Part shown: positions 43,480 through 53,400 of the stretch, one piece after another
How positions within the stretch are numbered: position 1 is the stretch's first letter
How the letters are laid out: each line of letters starts with the position of its first letter
Origin: Flavobacteriales bacterium
Lineage (GTDB): Bacteria; Bacteroidota; Bacteroidia; Flavobacteriales_F; PHOS-HE28
Direction: 5' to 3'
DNA: 64,000 bases
Assembly: GCA_016719225.1 (NCBI GenBank)
Contig: JADKAN010000003.1
Location: 1-64,000 of the forward strand
Notes under the pieces: generated by a model
Database searches by the model: none
What the model saw: the letters and a program-made list of their open reading frames with translations, nothing else
What the model was told of the DNA's origin: nothing
Position numbers and translations under genes: made by a program

Positions 43480-43515
43480 TGACAGGAAAACTGTCGGCGC
43501 GGGTCGAACCCCGCG
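43480..43515 (+). terminator. two adjacent hairpins after the transglutaminase gene
   Basis: TGACAG-GAAAA-CTGTCG (43480-43496) is followed by CGCGGG-TCGAAC-CCCGCG (43498-43515) and ATCTTTTCC. The pair lies a few bases past the stop and is a plausible terminator. The first hairpin resembles the palindrome in the XRE-S24 promoter. The remaining 290 bases up to the next gene show nothing else. Confidence 0.45.
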
Positions 43516-43811
43516 ATCTTTTCCGATCAGTTCTGAATGGCGTATCGAGCAGCGGTCTCTGGTTTGTCCAGAGGCGCTCCAATTTCACCCATCCAACCTT
43601 GGAACACCCATTGGGTTGAACGACCTTCACGCCGATATACTTCATCAAATTCATTCCCAATTTGACGTCATCGTTAGCTCAAATGACGACGAAAGATAGT
43701 TTCATCCGCACGCCATAACGCGCAAGGCATCCGGCTGGATCCAGGGGTGAAGGGGATAGCGATCAAATGTGCATTCTAAATTTGACCTGGATGGCGGAGC
43801 AGCACAAACGC

Positions 43812-44339
43812 ATGGATCCGGCAGCGTTCGGGAAAGCCAACTACCAGCGGAACAGCCTCTGGGGTGCTCTAGTGCTTTTGATCGGTTCGGCCTCATGTAA
43901 CCCGAATGTGGACAGGACCGCAGCTTTGGAGCAGCAGGTGGCTACACTGCAGGCCAAGGTCGAACAAGCTTACAAGCCCGGTCTTGGAGAATTCATGTCC
44001 GTGATCCAGGTACATCACGAGAAGCTATGGTTCGCAGGCACCCACGCCAATTGGAAGTTGGCTGACTTCGAGGTACATGAGATCATGGAATCGCTGGATG
44101 ATATCAAGGTCTATGCGAAGGACCGTAAGGAGACGGTAATGATCGGCTTACTTGATCCCGCACTCGACAGTGTGCGGGTCTCCATCTCCAAGGAGGATAC
44201 CGCGCGGTTCCGTTCCGCATACCTAGCGCTCACCAATTCGTGCAACAGCTGCCATCGGGCCACGGAGCATGGTTTCAACGTGATAAAGCTGCCCAGTGGA
44301 TCACCCTTCGGCGATCAGGAATTCACTCCTGTGAAATAG
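43812..44339 (+). CDS. cytochrome c-like lipoprotein
   Basis: A protein of about 175 residues with a lipoprotein signal (LWGALVLLIGSASC), a short coiled coil (TAALEQQVATLQAKVEQAY), a helical middle and one heme-binding motif CNSCH near the C-terminus (NSCNSCHRATEHGFNVIKL). A single-heme envelope protein is likely; the redox partner is unknown. Starts at 43767 and 43791 are possible, but 43812 gives the best signal peptide. No operon partner on either side. Confidence 0.65.
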   Translation: MDPAAFGKANYQRNSLWGALVLLIGSASCNPNVDRTAALEQQVATLQAKVEQAYKPGLGEFMSVIQVHHEKLWFAGTHANWKLADFEVHEIMESLDDIKVYAKDRKETVMIGLLDPALDSVRVSISKEDTARFRSAYLALTNSCNSCHRATEHGFNVIKLPSGSPFGDQEFTPVK

Positions 44340-44362
44340 ACACATAGGAATACACAAGCGCC

Positions 44363-44370
44363 TACATTTG
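44363..44370 (+). promoter_or_regulatory. -7 element of the PlsC-GNAT gene
   Basis: TACATTTG matches TAnnTTTG exactly and ends six bases before the ATG at 44377, implying a leaderless transcript. Confidence 0.5.
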
Positions 44371-44376
44371 GCGGAG

Positions 44377-46131
44377 ATGGAGGAGGAGCGGAAATTGATG
44401 AACCCGGCGGAGTTGGCGAAGGCCAGCCACATGAAGCCGGGCGATCCCCGCGTTGCCTTGTTGGCCGAAGTGAGCGGATTGAAGCGGTTGGAGAAGTTCT
44501 ACAACGAGATCAAGGTGGCACCCGGCGAGGATTTCATCGCGGCGCTCTTCGCTCACCTTGACCTGCGCTTGGAAGTGGACAGCGATGAGCTGGAGCGTAT
44601 TCCTCGCGAAGGTGGCTTGGCCATAGTGTCCAACCATCCCTACGGAGCCATAGACGGGTTGGCCATGTTGCACGTTCTGCGCGACCACAGGCCCGACCTG
44701 AAGGTCATGGCCAACTTCATGCTGCAGCAGTTGGAGCCGCTGCGCGACCGTTTCATAGGTGTGAATCCATTTGAAGAACTCACCTCGCGCAGCAGTTTCC
44801 AAGGCATGCGCCAAGCGCTTCAGCATTTAGGCGAAGGCCATGCGCTGGGCGTTTTCCCGGCAGGGGAGGTCAGCAGTTACCGTAACGACCTCGACGCGGT
44901 GGCGGACCCGCGCTGGAAGGCGTCGGCCATCAAGTTGATCCAGCATGCCGGCGTTCCCGTGGTGCCGCTTTGGTTCGATGGAGCGAACAGTGTGGTGTTC
45001 CAGATCCTCGGCATGGTGCATCCGGGTCTGCGCACGTTGCAGCTTCCGCGTGAAATGTTGCGGATGCACGGGCGCACGGTGCGTTTGCGTATCGGCAAGC
45101 CGATCCCTGAGAAGGAATTAGCGCGTTTCACTTCCACCGATGGGCTGGCACGTTACCTGCGCGCGAAGACGTATGCCCTGGGCAGCGGCGTGTTGGTGCG
45201 GCGCGAACAATTCAAGCCGCTCCGGTTCCCGCGTAAGGCTAAGGATCTTATTGCTCCCGTATCCCGGACCGCATTGGAGCGGGACCTTGTAGCTATTCCC
45301 GACCTGCGCCTGAACACGCAGGGCGAGTTCGATCTTTATTTGGCGCCAAGTGGAAGGATCCCATCGATACTGAAGGAGATCGGGCGCTTACGCGAAGAGA
45401 CGTTCCGTGCTGTTGGGGAAGGCACCAATAAGGCGATGGACCTTGATGAGTTCGACCATTACTACGACCACCTCTTCCTCTGGGACCGGGAGAAGAAGCA
45501 AGTGGCAGGCGCTTACCGGGTCGGCGATGGAAAGCAGATCCTGGACCGCTACGGCAGGCGTGGATTCTACACCAGCACGCTGTTCAAGATGGGAAGGCCC
45601 ATGCTACAGGTTCTGGGGAATAGCTATGAGTTGGGAAGGTCATTCATTTCCCCAGGGTACCAAAAGCATCGACTGCCTCTGTTCTTGTTGTGGCGAGGGC
45701 TCATGCTCCACGTGATCTCACATCCTGACCATCGCTACCTCATCGGCCCTGTGAGCATAAGCGGGGCCTACAGTAAATTCTCAAGACGCCTCATAACCGA
45801 ATTCGTGCACAAGTACCACTTCGATGAGGAAATGGCGAAGGACGTAAAGCCGCGCAACCGTTTTCACATCGGCATCGATAAGGCGGATGGAGGGGCGTTG
45901 CTCGATGCGTCCGGTGAGGACATCAAACGGTTGGATCAAGTGATCGCCGACGTGGAGGAGAACGGCTGGTCCGTACCCGTGCTGTTGAAGCGTTACCTCT
46001 CGCTCAACGCGAAGATCATCGGTTTCAATCGTGACCCGTCCTTCAACGATTCGCTGGACGGTTTTGTGGTTCTGGACCTCAGCAAAGTGCCGCCTGCGAC
46101 CATAGAAGGGTTGCGTAAAGGAATCGCATAG
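44377..46131 (+). CDS. lysophospholipid acyltransferase fused to GNAT/hemolysin-type N-acyltransferase
   Basis: About 584 residues with two acyltransferase domains. Residues about 60-260 are PlsC-like, with VSNHPYGAIDGLAMLH (the H-x4-D active site) and GVFPAGEVSSY. Residues about 300-560 match the OlsB/hemolysin-type GNAT fold (QGEFDLYLAPSG, YDHLFLWDREKKQVAGAYRV, YELGRSFISPGYQ). Together these N-acylate an amino acid and then O-acylate the 3-hydroxy group, as in ornithine or glycine lipid synthesis (OlsB+OlsA, GlsB+GlsA). The order here is O-acyltransferase first. It probably makes a phosphorus-free aminolipid of the membrane; the amino acid is unknown. A start at 44398 is also possible. Confidence 0.85.
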   Translation: MEEERKLMNPAELAKASHMKPGDPRVALLAEVSGLKRLEKFYNEIKVAPGEDFIAALFAHLDLRLEVDSDELERIPREGGLAIVSNHPYGAIDGLAMLHVLRDHRPDLKVMANFMLQQLEPLRDRFIGVNPFEELTSRSSFQGMRQALQHLGEGHALGVFPAGEVSSYRNDLDAVADPRWKASAIKLIQHAGVPVVPLWFDGANSVVFQILGMVHPGLRTLQLPREMLRMHGRTVRLRIGKPIPEKELARFTSTDGLARYLRAKTYALGSGVLVRREQFKPLRFPRKAKDLIAPVSRTALERDLVAIPDLRLNTQGEFDLYLAPSGRIPSILKEIGRLREETFRAVGEGTNKAMDLDEFDHYYDHLFLWDREKKQVAGAYRVGDGKQILDRYGRRGFYTSTLFKMGRPMLQVLGNSYELGRSFISPGYQKHRLPLFLLWRGLMLHVISHPDHRYLIGPVSISGAYSKFSRRLITEFVHKYHFDEEMAKDVKPRNRFHIGIDKADGGALLDASGEDIKRLDQVIADVEENGWSVPVLLKRYLSLNAKIIGFNRDPSFNDSLDGFVVLDLSKVPPATIEGLRKGIA

Positions 46132-46166
46132 ATCCAGTGGCCCGGCTGGACGGTTTGGAACCAACG

Positions 46167-47219
46167 TCAGGGTTGTCCCAGGCGTACAAATTCCGCGAGC
46201 TTTTCGTTATAGGCCCTTTCGGTGATCGGTGCACCGTCCTGGAAATAGAACACAGCGCCATAAGCATGTGTCACTTTACGAACTTCGGTGGAAGTGTTCC
46301 CGTTCCCGAACCGATCAATGACGATGACCATTGTCGGAAGAACGGAGAATTCATGTGAGCCCTGATCCTGTTGTGGAGATGGGATCTCCAATCGTGTGGA
46401 CATACGGGATGAAAACTCCACCTGCTCTGCCGCGACTTTGTCCTTCGAGGGTGCTGACGGGACAGTGGTGACCTTTTTCACGGTTGGTGGTGTGGCTGCT
46501 TGTGTGGTGGAACTCGGAACGGCAGCGGGGGCGACAGTGAACGATGGCTCTGTGGTCCGTGATGCAGGCACTGGCTCCGGCGCAACTTCTGCATGTGACC
46601 GGGTTGGCCGTGACGTCTGCGCGACCCGGGTGGTGTCTGAAGGAGACTCCTCGGCATTCGGGTCCTTTGCGAACAAGGCTTCATAGGCCGCGAGTTCATT
46701 CACTGGTTTTGGATGCAGCGTAATGTGGGTTTTCATCCGCTGCTCCATCGTGGGTAACGAACGGGCCCGCTCAACCTGCTTGTAGTCCGTTGTGTACGTG
46801 AAATCGGCCTTGGTCTCGTCAAAGAACACGATACCTACCGGATGCTCGTAGCTGTAAGGCTTCTCATTGGCCCGGAAGGTCTCGAGAACGATCTCAAAAG
46901 GGAAATGGAAGACGGCGTTGCGATAGGCATTCGGCACCCACAGGTCGAACACGATCTCCTTGGTCGCACAGCCCACATGGGATGCACGGACCAGATATGT
47001 GGAAAACAGTCCCAGATCAAGGTCGAATATTTCGGTGGACAAGGGTACCTCGAAAGCTTCGCCGAACTGCGGCATTACCGTGACGCGAGTATCACGCCAG
47101 TCTCCTCCGCGCACCTTCACCTTACCATTTGTGTAAAGCGTATTCGACTGTGCGCTCAGCCCTTCCGGAATTAGGACCAAAAGCAAGCAACCAAGGACAA
47201 GTGCGGGCCTGAAAAGCAT
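46167..47219 (-). CDS. secreted protein of unknown function with Thr/Pro/Ser-rich linker
   Basis: A 350-residue protein with a signal peptide (ALVLGCLLLVLIPEGLSA). An N-terminal beta-rich domain is followed by a low-complexity region of Pro, Thr, Ser and Ala (residues about 190-285), then a short C-terminal domain (TMVIVIDRFGNGNTSTEVRK...AVFYFQDGAPITERAYNEKL). I do not recognise a family. The start at 47219 gives the signal. It converges on the acyltransferase gene with 35 bases between stops. Confidence 0.6.
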   Translation of the reverse strand: MLFRPALVLGCLLLVLIPEGLSAQSNTLYTNGKVKVRGGDWRDTRVTVMPQFGEAFEVPLSTEIFDLDLGLFSTYLVRASHVGCATKEIVFDLWVPNAYRNAVFHFPFEIVLETFRANEKPYSYEHPVGIVFFDETKADFTYTTDYKQVERARSLPTMEQRMKTHITLHPKPVNELAAYEALFAKDPNAEESPSDTTRVAQTSRPTRSHAEVAPEPVPASRTTEPSFTVAPAAVPSSTTQAATPPTVKKVTTVPSAPSKDKVAAEQVEFSSRMSTRLEIPSPQQDQGSHEFSVLPTMVIVIDRFGNGNTSTEVRKVTHAYGAVFYFQDGAPITERAYNEKLAEFVRLGQP

Positions 47220-47688
47220 GGGGTGGGCCCTAGCAAAAGAGGGGCCGCAATTGTAACGATACGTAGGTGCTAGCGAGAATTTACTTAAGTCCCTGACCTT
47301 CAGTTTTTCACGCACGGCGAGATCCTTTTTGCAAGGTCTGGTGGGTTCATTGATCCCATTATTAAGTGATGACCCAGCTTAGGGCGAACTCAATGAAAGG
47401 TCCCCAACGCGGACCGCGATGCTGAGTACGAAATTGCATATGGCCATGCATTACTGCGGGCAATTTCCTTGAACACGGTTCCAGGCCAAGATGGCCTAGC
47501 TGATCCTTTGGATGTGGCGACCCATGCCCCGCATTTGGGGTCAGTTAAGGACAAGACCCGGTGCAAGTCCGGATCGACCGGGAATAATTACCCCGAGCCA
47601 TGCGGACCAGTCACTGGCACATGCCGGAAATAAAGAGTTTATTGAGATCGGCATGGTATTAGCAATGGGCGATGTAGAAATAAGAGGG
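47220..47688. other. gene-free stretch between divergent genes
   Basis: About 470 bases separate the two divergent start codons. I see no gene. ACCCGGTGCAAGTCCGG near 47550 recalls part of a cobalamin riboswitch, but the other conserved boxes are missing. Confidence 0.4.
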
Positions 47689-48225
47689 ATGAACCGTGTA
47701 ACGTTAGCTTTTGTCATCGGCCTACTATGGTTGCCCTTGTTCACTGCAGCTGCTGCTCCATTGGAGCTTTCGAGTAAGGCAGTCATTCTGCGTGTGGAAA
47801 GGGTTGGTCCTGAGGCGTTGGGCCTTACAGCGGGAACGCAGGGAGAAACTTTCGTCCGTATCGTGGCCAAGGCCGGAAATGGGAAATACTTAGTGGCGGT
47901 TAATTCCAATGCAGGGATCCTGCGCATGCAAGGTGCTTATTTGGACAGCGCCTTGGCAGTACAGGATGGCGTGTTCACTTATTATCATCCGAACGGCCGT
48001 ATGGAAAGTGAAGGCCGCTATGTGGCAGGAATAAAGTCCGGCACATGGGTGCGTTACGCTATCGATGGTGCTCGATTGTCAGAGCGCAATTACTTAGGCC
48101 TACCGGTGGACCAACTTATTCAGGGCCAACAAGGTGTTGGTGCATCCGCAAACAGTGTGGTCAATGGTAATGGGAACGGTACACTTGAACCTCAACGCCG
48201 CCAGATCAGTCCGGTCCAGTTCTGA
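47689..48225 (+). CDS. exported protein with MORN-like repeat
   Basis: A 178-residue protein with a signal peptide (VIGLLWLPLFTAAAA). Its central part carries a MORN/YwqK-like unit, FTYYHPNGRMESEGRYVAGI followed by GTWVRYAIDGARLSERNY. A glycine/asparagine-rich tail follows. Such repeats occur in many Bacteroidota surface or periplasmic proteins; no activity can be assigned. The ATG at 47689 is chosen for the signal peptide, since the frame is open further upstream without similarity. Confidence 0.6.
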   Translation: MNRVTLAFVIGLLWLPLFTAAAAPLELSSKAVILRVERVGPEALGLTAGTQGETFVRIVAKAGNGKYLVAVNSNAGILRMQGAYLDSALAVQDGVFTYYHPNGRMESEGRYVAGIKSGTWVRYAIDGARLSERNYLGLPVDQLIQGQQGVGASANSVVNGNGNGTLEPQRRQISPVQF

Positions 48226-48438
48226 GCGGTCCAATGCACTGAGGTAAGGCGTAGAAGTTGGCGGTCATTTGAGTGTACCATCTTTGCCTGAAGGTCGTTC
48301 GCCTTTCGCCACACCATATATAGGTTCCATGATCAAGAATAGCTGAAAGGTCCGATTGTACTGGACTTTAAGAATAGGCGGATGCTCCGGACCCGGGTCA
48401 CACTTGACGGACGTCTTCATCTCGTGTAACGTCCGATC

Positions 48439-49410
48439 TCATCCTTTTTCAGCTGTGTTTGGATCATTGCAAGCCCATGCAATAATGGACTTGTCATCAC
48501 TGCCGGTAACCAGTGTTTGCGCCCCCATCCAGAGCACAGTGTTCACCGAATAGCCATGTCCGCCGGCGTTGCGGTCCAGTTTGCGCAAAAGGTCGAAACT
48601 ATTGGCATTCCAGATCTTCGCGGTCTTGTCGCGACTGGCGGTAGCGCAACGGCTTCCATCGGGGCTGAATGCGATGCGGTAGATGGTGTCCTTGTGTGCG
48701 GGGAACGCGTGAAGCTGCTGGAATTTGGCATCCGTGCGCCACAAGCGAAGGTGGCCATCCTTGCCACCGCTCACCAACACGGGTTTGCCGGGATGCCAGA
48801 CCACGCAGTTAGCACCTTTATCATGCCCGATCAAGGTATGGATCTCATTGAAGTCGGTACACTCCAAGACCCGGACTGTGCCATCGCCGCAGGCAACGGC
48901 TAGGAATTTGCCATCGTTGCTCACGGCAAGGCTGCGCACTTTTTCATCCGTCAATGGGATTTTCCGCTGCAGTGCGATGCCGTGGGCGCCTTCGCCCACT
49001 GTGGTCCACACCGAGATCGCCCCATCGCCACCGGCCACTACCAGCCTGCCGTCGGGCAATTCCTGGATCGCGAAAATGCCTTTCACATGTGCGCGTTCGA
49101 GTTGTACTTCTTGCCGCGTGGCCAGATCCACCACGTGCAGTCCACCATCCTCATCTCCGATGTAAAGCAGATCCGTATTTGTGCGGATCAGGGAGAAGAT
49201 GGCGCGGCCAACGCGGGCTTCGGTGATGCCGTTTTCCGGGTCGCTCAGGTTCCAACGCACTACGGAGCCGTCGCCACTGGCACTTAGGAAGGCTCCTGGT
49301 TGACCCGCTTGGGCGAGATCGTAAACCGGACCTTTGTGACCGGTGGATCGGATATTGCCTGAAAAGATCTTCGTCAGGGGCATGTCGCAAGTTATTTCAA
49401 GGAAGCGCAT
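48439..49410 (-). CDS. WD40-repeat beta-propeller protein
   Basis: About 323 residues, no signal peptide, made of seven WD40-like blades: GHKGPVYDLAQAGQPGAFLS, SGDGSVVRWNL, GGDGAISVWT, CGDGTVRVLE, GHDKGANCVVWHPGKPVLVS, GGKDGHLRLW and ASRDKTAKIW. It likely works as a cytosolic scaffold. A start at 49383 (MPLTKIFSG) is equally plausible. It is divergent from the ABC transporter operon. The 210 bases past its stop hold no gene I recognise. Confidence 0.85.
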   Translation of the reverse strand: MRFLEITCDMPLTKIFSGNIRSTGHKGPVYDLAQAGQPGAFLSASGDGSVVRWNLSDPENGITEARVGRAIFSLIRTNTDLLYIGDEDGGLHVVDLATRQEVQLERAHVKGIFAIQELPDGRLVVAGGDGAISVWTTVGEGAHGIALQRKIPLTDEKVRSLAVSNDGKFLAVACGDGTVRVLECTDFNEIHTLIGHDKGANCVVWHPGKPVLVSGGKDGHLRLWRTDAKFQQLHAFPAHKDTIYRIAFSPDGSRCATASRDKTAKIWNANSFDLLRKLDRNAGGHGYSVNTVLWMGAQTLVTGSDDKSIIAWACNDPNTAEKG

Positions 49411-49532
49411 GGTGTGACACCGAGGATCAGGTTCGTCCGACCCCACCATCAACCATGTCACTCGACCGCTGGTGTGATCCGGCGACCGGCGCAGCTTATG
49501 TTTAGCATCTTGCCCCCGAAAACCCGCATCGA

Positions 49533-50423
49533 ATGGACCTCGTCATCGAAGGACTCAGTAAAACTTACGGTAATGGCGTGAAGGCGCTGGACAACGTCAG
49601 TCTCACCATTCCCAAAGGCATGTTCGGCCTGCTGGGCCCGAACGGCGCGGGCAAGAGTTCGCTGATGCGGATCCTGGCGACATTGCAGGAAGCGGATGCC
49701 GGAAGCGTGATGCTCGGCGATATCGATGTACTGAAGGATAAGGACCAAGTGCGCCGCACGTTGGGCTATCTGCCGCAGGAATTCGGGGTTTATCCGAAAG
49801 TCAGCGCGTATGAAATGCTGGACCATATCGCTCTGTTAAAAGGCGTAACGGCCAAAGGGGAGCGTAAGGGACTGGTCGATGCTTTATTGCAGCGCGTGAA
49901 CCTGTGGGACCAACGCAAGCGGCGGCTCAGCGGTTTTAGCGGCGGCATGAAGCAACGCTTCGGCATTGCGCAGAGCTTGATCGGTGAACCGAGGCTCATC
50001 ATTGTGGACGAGCCCACTGCCGGCCTTGACCCCGGTGAGCGCAACCGCTTCTATAACCTGCTCACCGAGATCGGGGAGAACGTAGTGGTGATCCTTAGCA
50101 CACACATCGTGCAGGACGTGAAAGAGCTGTGCGGCAACATGGCGATCATCAACAAAGGCAAATTGCTGTACGCCGGTCCACCGGACGAATCGTTGAAGAG
50201 CATTCAAGGAAAGGTGTGGGAAAAGCACATCGCCAAAAGTGAGCTGGACGGCTATGCTGCGACGGGCAAGCTCATCAGCAACCGCCTGGTTGCGGGCCGG
50301 CCGGTTATCCACATCCTGAGCGATGAACGTCCTGGAGAGGGCTTCTCCAGCGCGGAACCCGGCTTGGAGGACGTTTTCTTCGGTGCCATCAGCCGCAGCA
50401 ACGCTGAAAACGCAGCACGATGA
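49533..50423 (+). CDS. ABC transporter ATP-binding protein
   Basis: A 296-residue ATPase with Walker A LLGPNGAGKSSLMRILA, Q-loop YLPQEFGVYP, signature LSGFSGGMKQRFGIAQ, Walker B LIIVDEPTAGLDPGE and the switch histidine in ILSTHIVQDV. The C-terminal 70 residues form the extra domain found in gliding or Gld-like and drug-type exporters. It overlaps the following permease/peptidase gene by four bases (ATGA), so the two make one transporter. Confidence 0.92.
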   Translation: MDLVIEGLSKTYGNGVKALDNVSLTIPKGMFGLLGPNGAGKSSLMRILATLQEADAGSVMLGDIDVLKDKDQVRRTLGYLPQEFGVYPKVSAYEMLDHIALLKGVTAKGERKGLVDALLQRVNLWDQRKRRLSGFSGGMKQRFGIAQSLIGEPRLIIVDEPTAGLDPGERNRFYNLLTEIGENVVVILSTHIVQDVKELCGNMAIINKGKLLYAGPPDESLKSIQGKVWEKHIAKSELDGYAATGKLISNRLVAGRPVIHILSDERPGEGFSSAEPGLEDVFFGAISRSNAENAAR

Positions 50424-53400
50424 CGGGACGCTTCTTCTTATTCGAAGTGCGCTATTGGCTGCGTCAGCCCATGGTGTACATTTTCTTTTTGATCGTGGCG
50501 CTGTTGCCTTTCTTCGCCACGGTGTCTCCATTTGTTACCATTGGCGGCGGGGCCGGTAACGTGTATAAGAATGCACCTTCCGTGGTGTACCAGTGGTATG
50601 GTGCCATGTCGTTCATCGCCATCCTCATGGTGACCGCTTTCGTGAACAGCACGGCGATCCGGGATTTTACCAGCAATACCTCGCAGATCGTTTTCTCCAC
50701 TCCGGTGATGAAGCGGAGCTATCTCGTGGGCAAATTCCTAGGCAGCACGTTCATCGCCGCGTTGCCGGTGCTCGGCGTCTCGCTTGGTATCGTGCTGGGC
50801 AGTTGGTGGCCTTCCGTGGATCCTTTGCGCGTGGGGCCGAACCTGTTGTTGCCGCACGTACAGGCCTTCCTGTTCATCGCTGTGCCGAACATCCTTTTCT
50901 CGGCGGCCATCATCTTCTCGGTGGCCGTACTGATGCGCTCCACCATGGCCTCGTTCATCGCAGCGATCGCGCTTTTCGTGGGGTATTCCATCGCTGGCAG
51001 TTTCATGAGCGACATCTCCAATGAAACCTTGGGTGCCTTGGTGGATCCTTTCGGCAGTGCCGCCATCGACCTGCTCACAAAATATTGGAGCGTACAAGAG
51101 AAGAATACACAACTGCTGCCCATGGGCGGGGTGCTGCTGTGGAACCGGTTGATCTGGATCGCGGTGGCGGTCGGCATTTTCCTCATCGGTTACTTCCGTT
51201 TCACCTTCACCGACAGGGTGCAGAAAGCAAAGGTCCAGGAGCCGGATGCGCCTGCAGTGACGGCGTTCTCCGGTGTGGCGCTTCCATCAGTGCACCGGCA
51301 GTTCGGTGCAAAGGCTTCCCGCTTGCAATTCCTTTCTCTCTTCCGCGGTGACTTCTTTGGCATGCTGAAGAGCACGCCGTTCATCATCATCATGACCTTG
51401 GGACTGGTGCAGATGGTCACCGCGCTCACCTTCGTTACCAGCATGTACGGCAACACCACTTACCCGGTGACTTACAACGTGGTGGACGTGCTGCGCGGAA
51501 GCATCTCGTTCTACATGCTCATTATCGTTGCCTTCTATGCGGGGCAGTTGGTGTGGAAGGAACGCGACCCCAAGATCGACGGCATCGTGGACGCCCTGCC
51601 CATGGCTACGCGGACCAACCTGCTCGCAAAGGTCTCCGCCTTGGTGGCATTGGTGTTCGTGGTACATGTGATCGCCGCCTTGGCCGGCATGGCGACGCAA
51701 TTGCTGCACGGGTACACGCGCATAGAGCCCAGTGTTTACCTCGGTTATTTTGTACTCTCGGGCACCTTGACGTTCGGTTTCTGGGCCGTGGTGGCGATGC
51801 TGGTGCATGTGCTGGTGAACAACAAGTACATGGGCTACTTCGTGTTCATCCTCGTTTTCGTGCTGAATCTTTTCGCATGGCGCGCATTGAACGTGGGATC
51901 GAACCTGGTCGTCCTTAGCGGCACTTCCGGCCTTACGTATTCCGACATGAACGGATATGGGCCGTTCCTGAAAGGCTGGTTGTTCTTCAAGAGCTACTGG
52001 ACGGTGTTCGCTGGCTTGTTGCTCTACAAGGCATATGCTTGGTATGAGCGTGGCAACGAGACCAATTGGCGTTGGCGGTTGCGCACTGCGCTGCAACGCG
52101 TAGGCCGGTCGTGGGCTGTAGCGACTGTGCTGGGCGTGGTATTCGTAGTGTTGGCGGGCTTCGGCTACTACAACACCAAAGTGCTGAACACCTACAAGTC
52201 TCCTGAGGAGCAGGAGAAGCTACAAGTGCGTTATGAAAAGGAGTACAGGAAGTACCTGCACATGCCTCAGCCGCATTTTACCGACCTGTCGTATTTCATT
52301 GATATGGACCCGGAAGCACGGGCGCTGAAGTACACGGTCGATATCAAGCTGCGCAACAAGGACAACGTGGCGATCGACACGCTCTATTTCAATGTACCGC
52401 ACCGCATGGACGTAAAGATCGACATCGCTGGTGCTGAACTGGTGTTGAACGATGAGGGCCTGGACCAGCGGATGTACCGCTTGGCAACGCCGTTGGCACC
52501 CGGCGCCGAACTGGCCATGAAGGTTAGCGGAGGATGGCAGGCAAAGGGCTTTCCGAACGAAGTGGAGTTCACCGGTCTCGTGGACAATGGGAGCTTCTTC
52601 AACAACATGGACCTTATCCCGGGTATCGGTTACGATCCTAACGCAGAATTGCAGGACAAGGAGAAGCGGCGCAAATACGACCTGCCGCCGAATGAGCGTA
52701 TGCCCAAGCTTACCGACGATCCCGCGCACCGTATGGACAACTATCTCCTGCGGTATAGCGATTGGGTGAATGTGCGCACCACCATCGGCACCGCTGCGGA
52801 CCAGATCGCAGTGGCACCCGGTAGCTTGAAGAAAGAATGGACGGAAGGCGGCAAGCGTTGGTTCACCTACGAGCTGGACTACAAGGCACTGAATTTCTAC
52901 TCCTTCCTGAGCGCCCGTTACGAAGTATCGCGCGAAGTTTGGAAAGACCCGCAGGGCATGGGACCGGATGTGGCGTTGGAGGTCTACTACCAGAAGGAAC
53001 ACGGGGTGAACGTGCCTCGGATGTTGAACTCGCTGCATAAGTCGCTGGATTATTACACCGCGCACTTCGGTCCTTACCGGCAAAAGCAGGCGCGCATCAT
53101 CGAATTCCCGCGTTATGCATCATTCGCGCAGGCCTTTCCGGGCACCATGCCTTACAGCGAGAGCATCGGCTTCATCACCGACCTCACCGCCAAGGAGGAC
53201 ATCGACATGGTGTTCTATGTGGTGGCGCACGAGACCGGGCACCAGTGGTGGGCGCACCAAGTGATCGGTGCGGCCATGCAGGGCAGTACGCTGCTGAGCG
53301 AAAGCATGGCGCAATACTCCGCACTGATGGTGATGGAAAAGGAATATGGCACGGGTAAGATGCGGAAGTTCCTGAAGTACGAAGGTGACAAATACCAGAA

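Noticed and set aside
43498..43515. tRNA-like T arm CGCGGGTCGAACCCCGCG
   Set aside because: No acceptor, D or anticodon arm upstream; it is better explained as part of a terminator.
47540..47600. Possible cobalamin riboswitch (ACCCGGTGCAAGTCCGG)
   Set aside because: Only one short motif is similar; the GCCACTG-like and B12-box elements are not found, and the downstream gene is not cobalamin-related.
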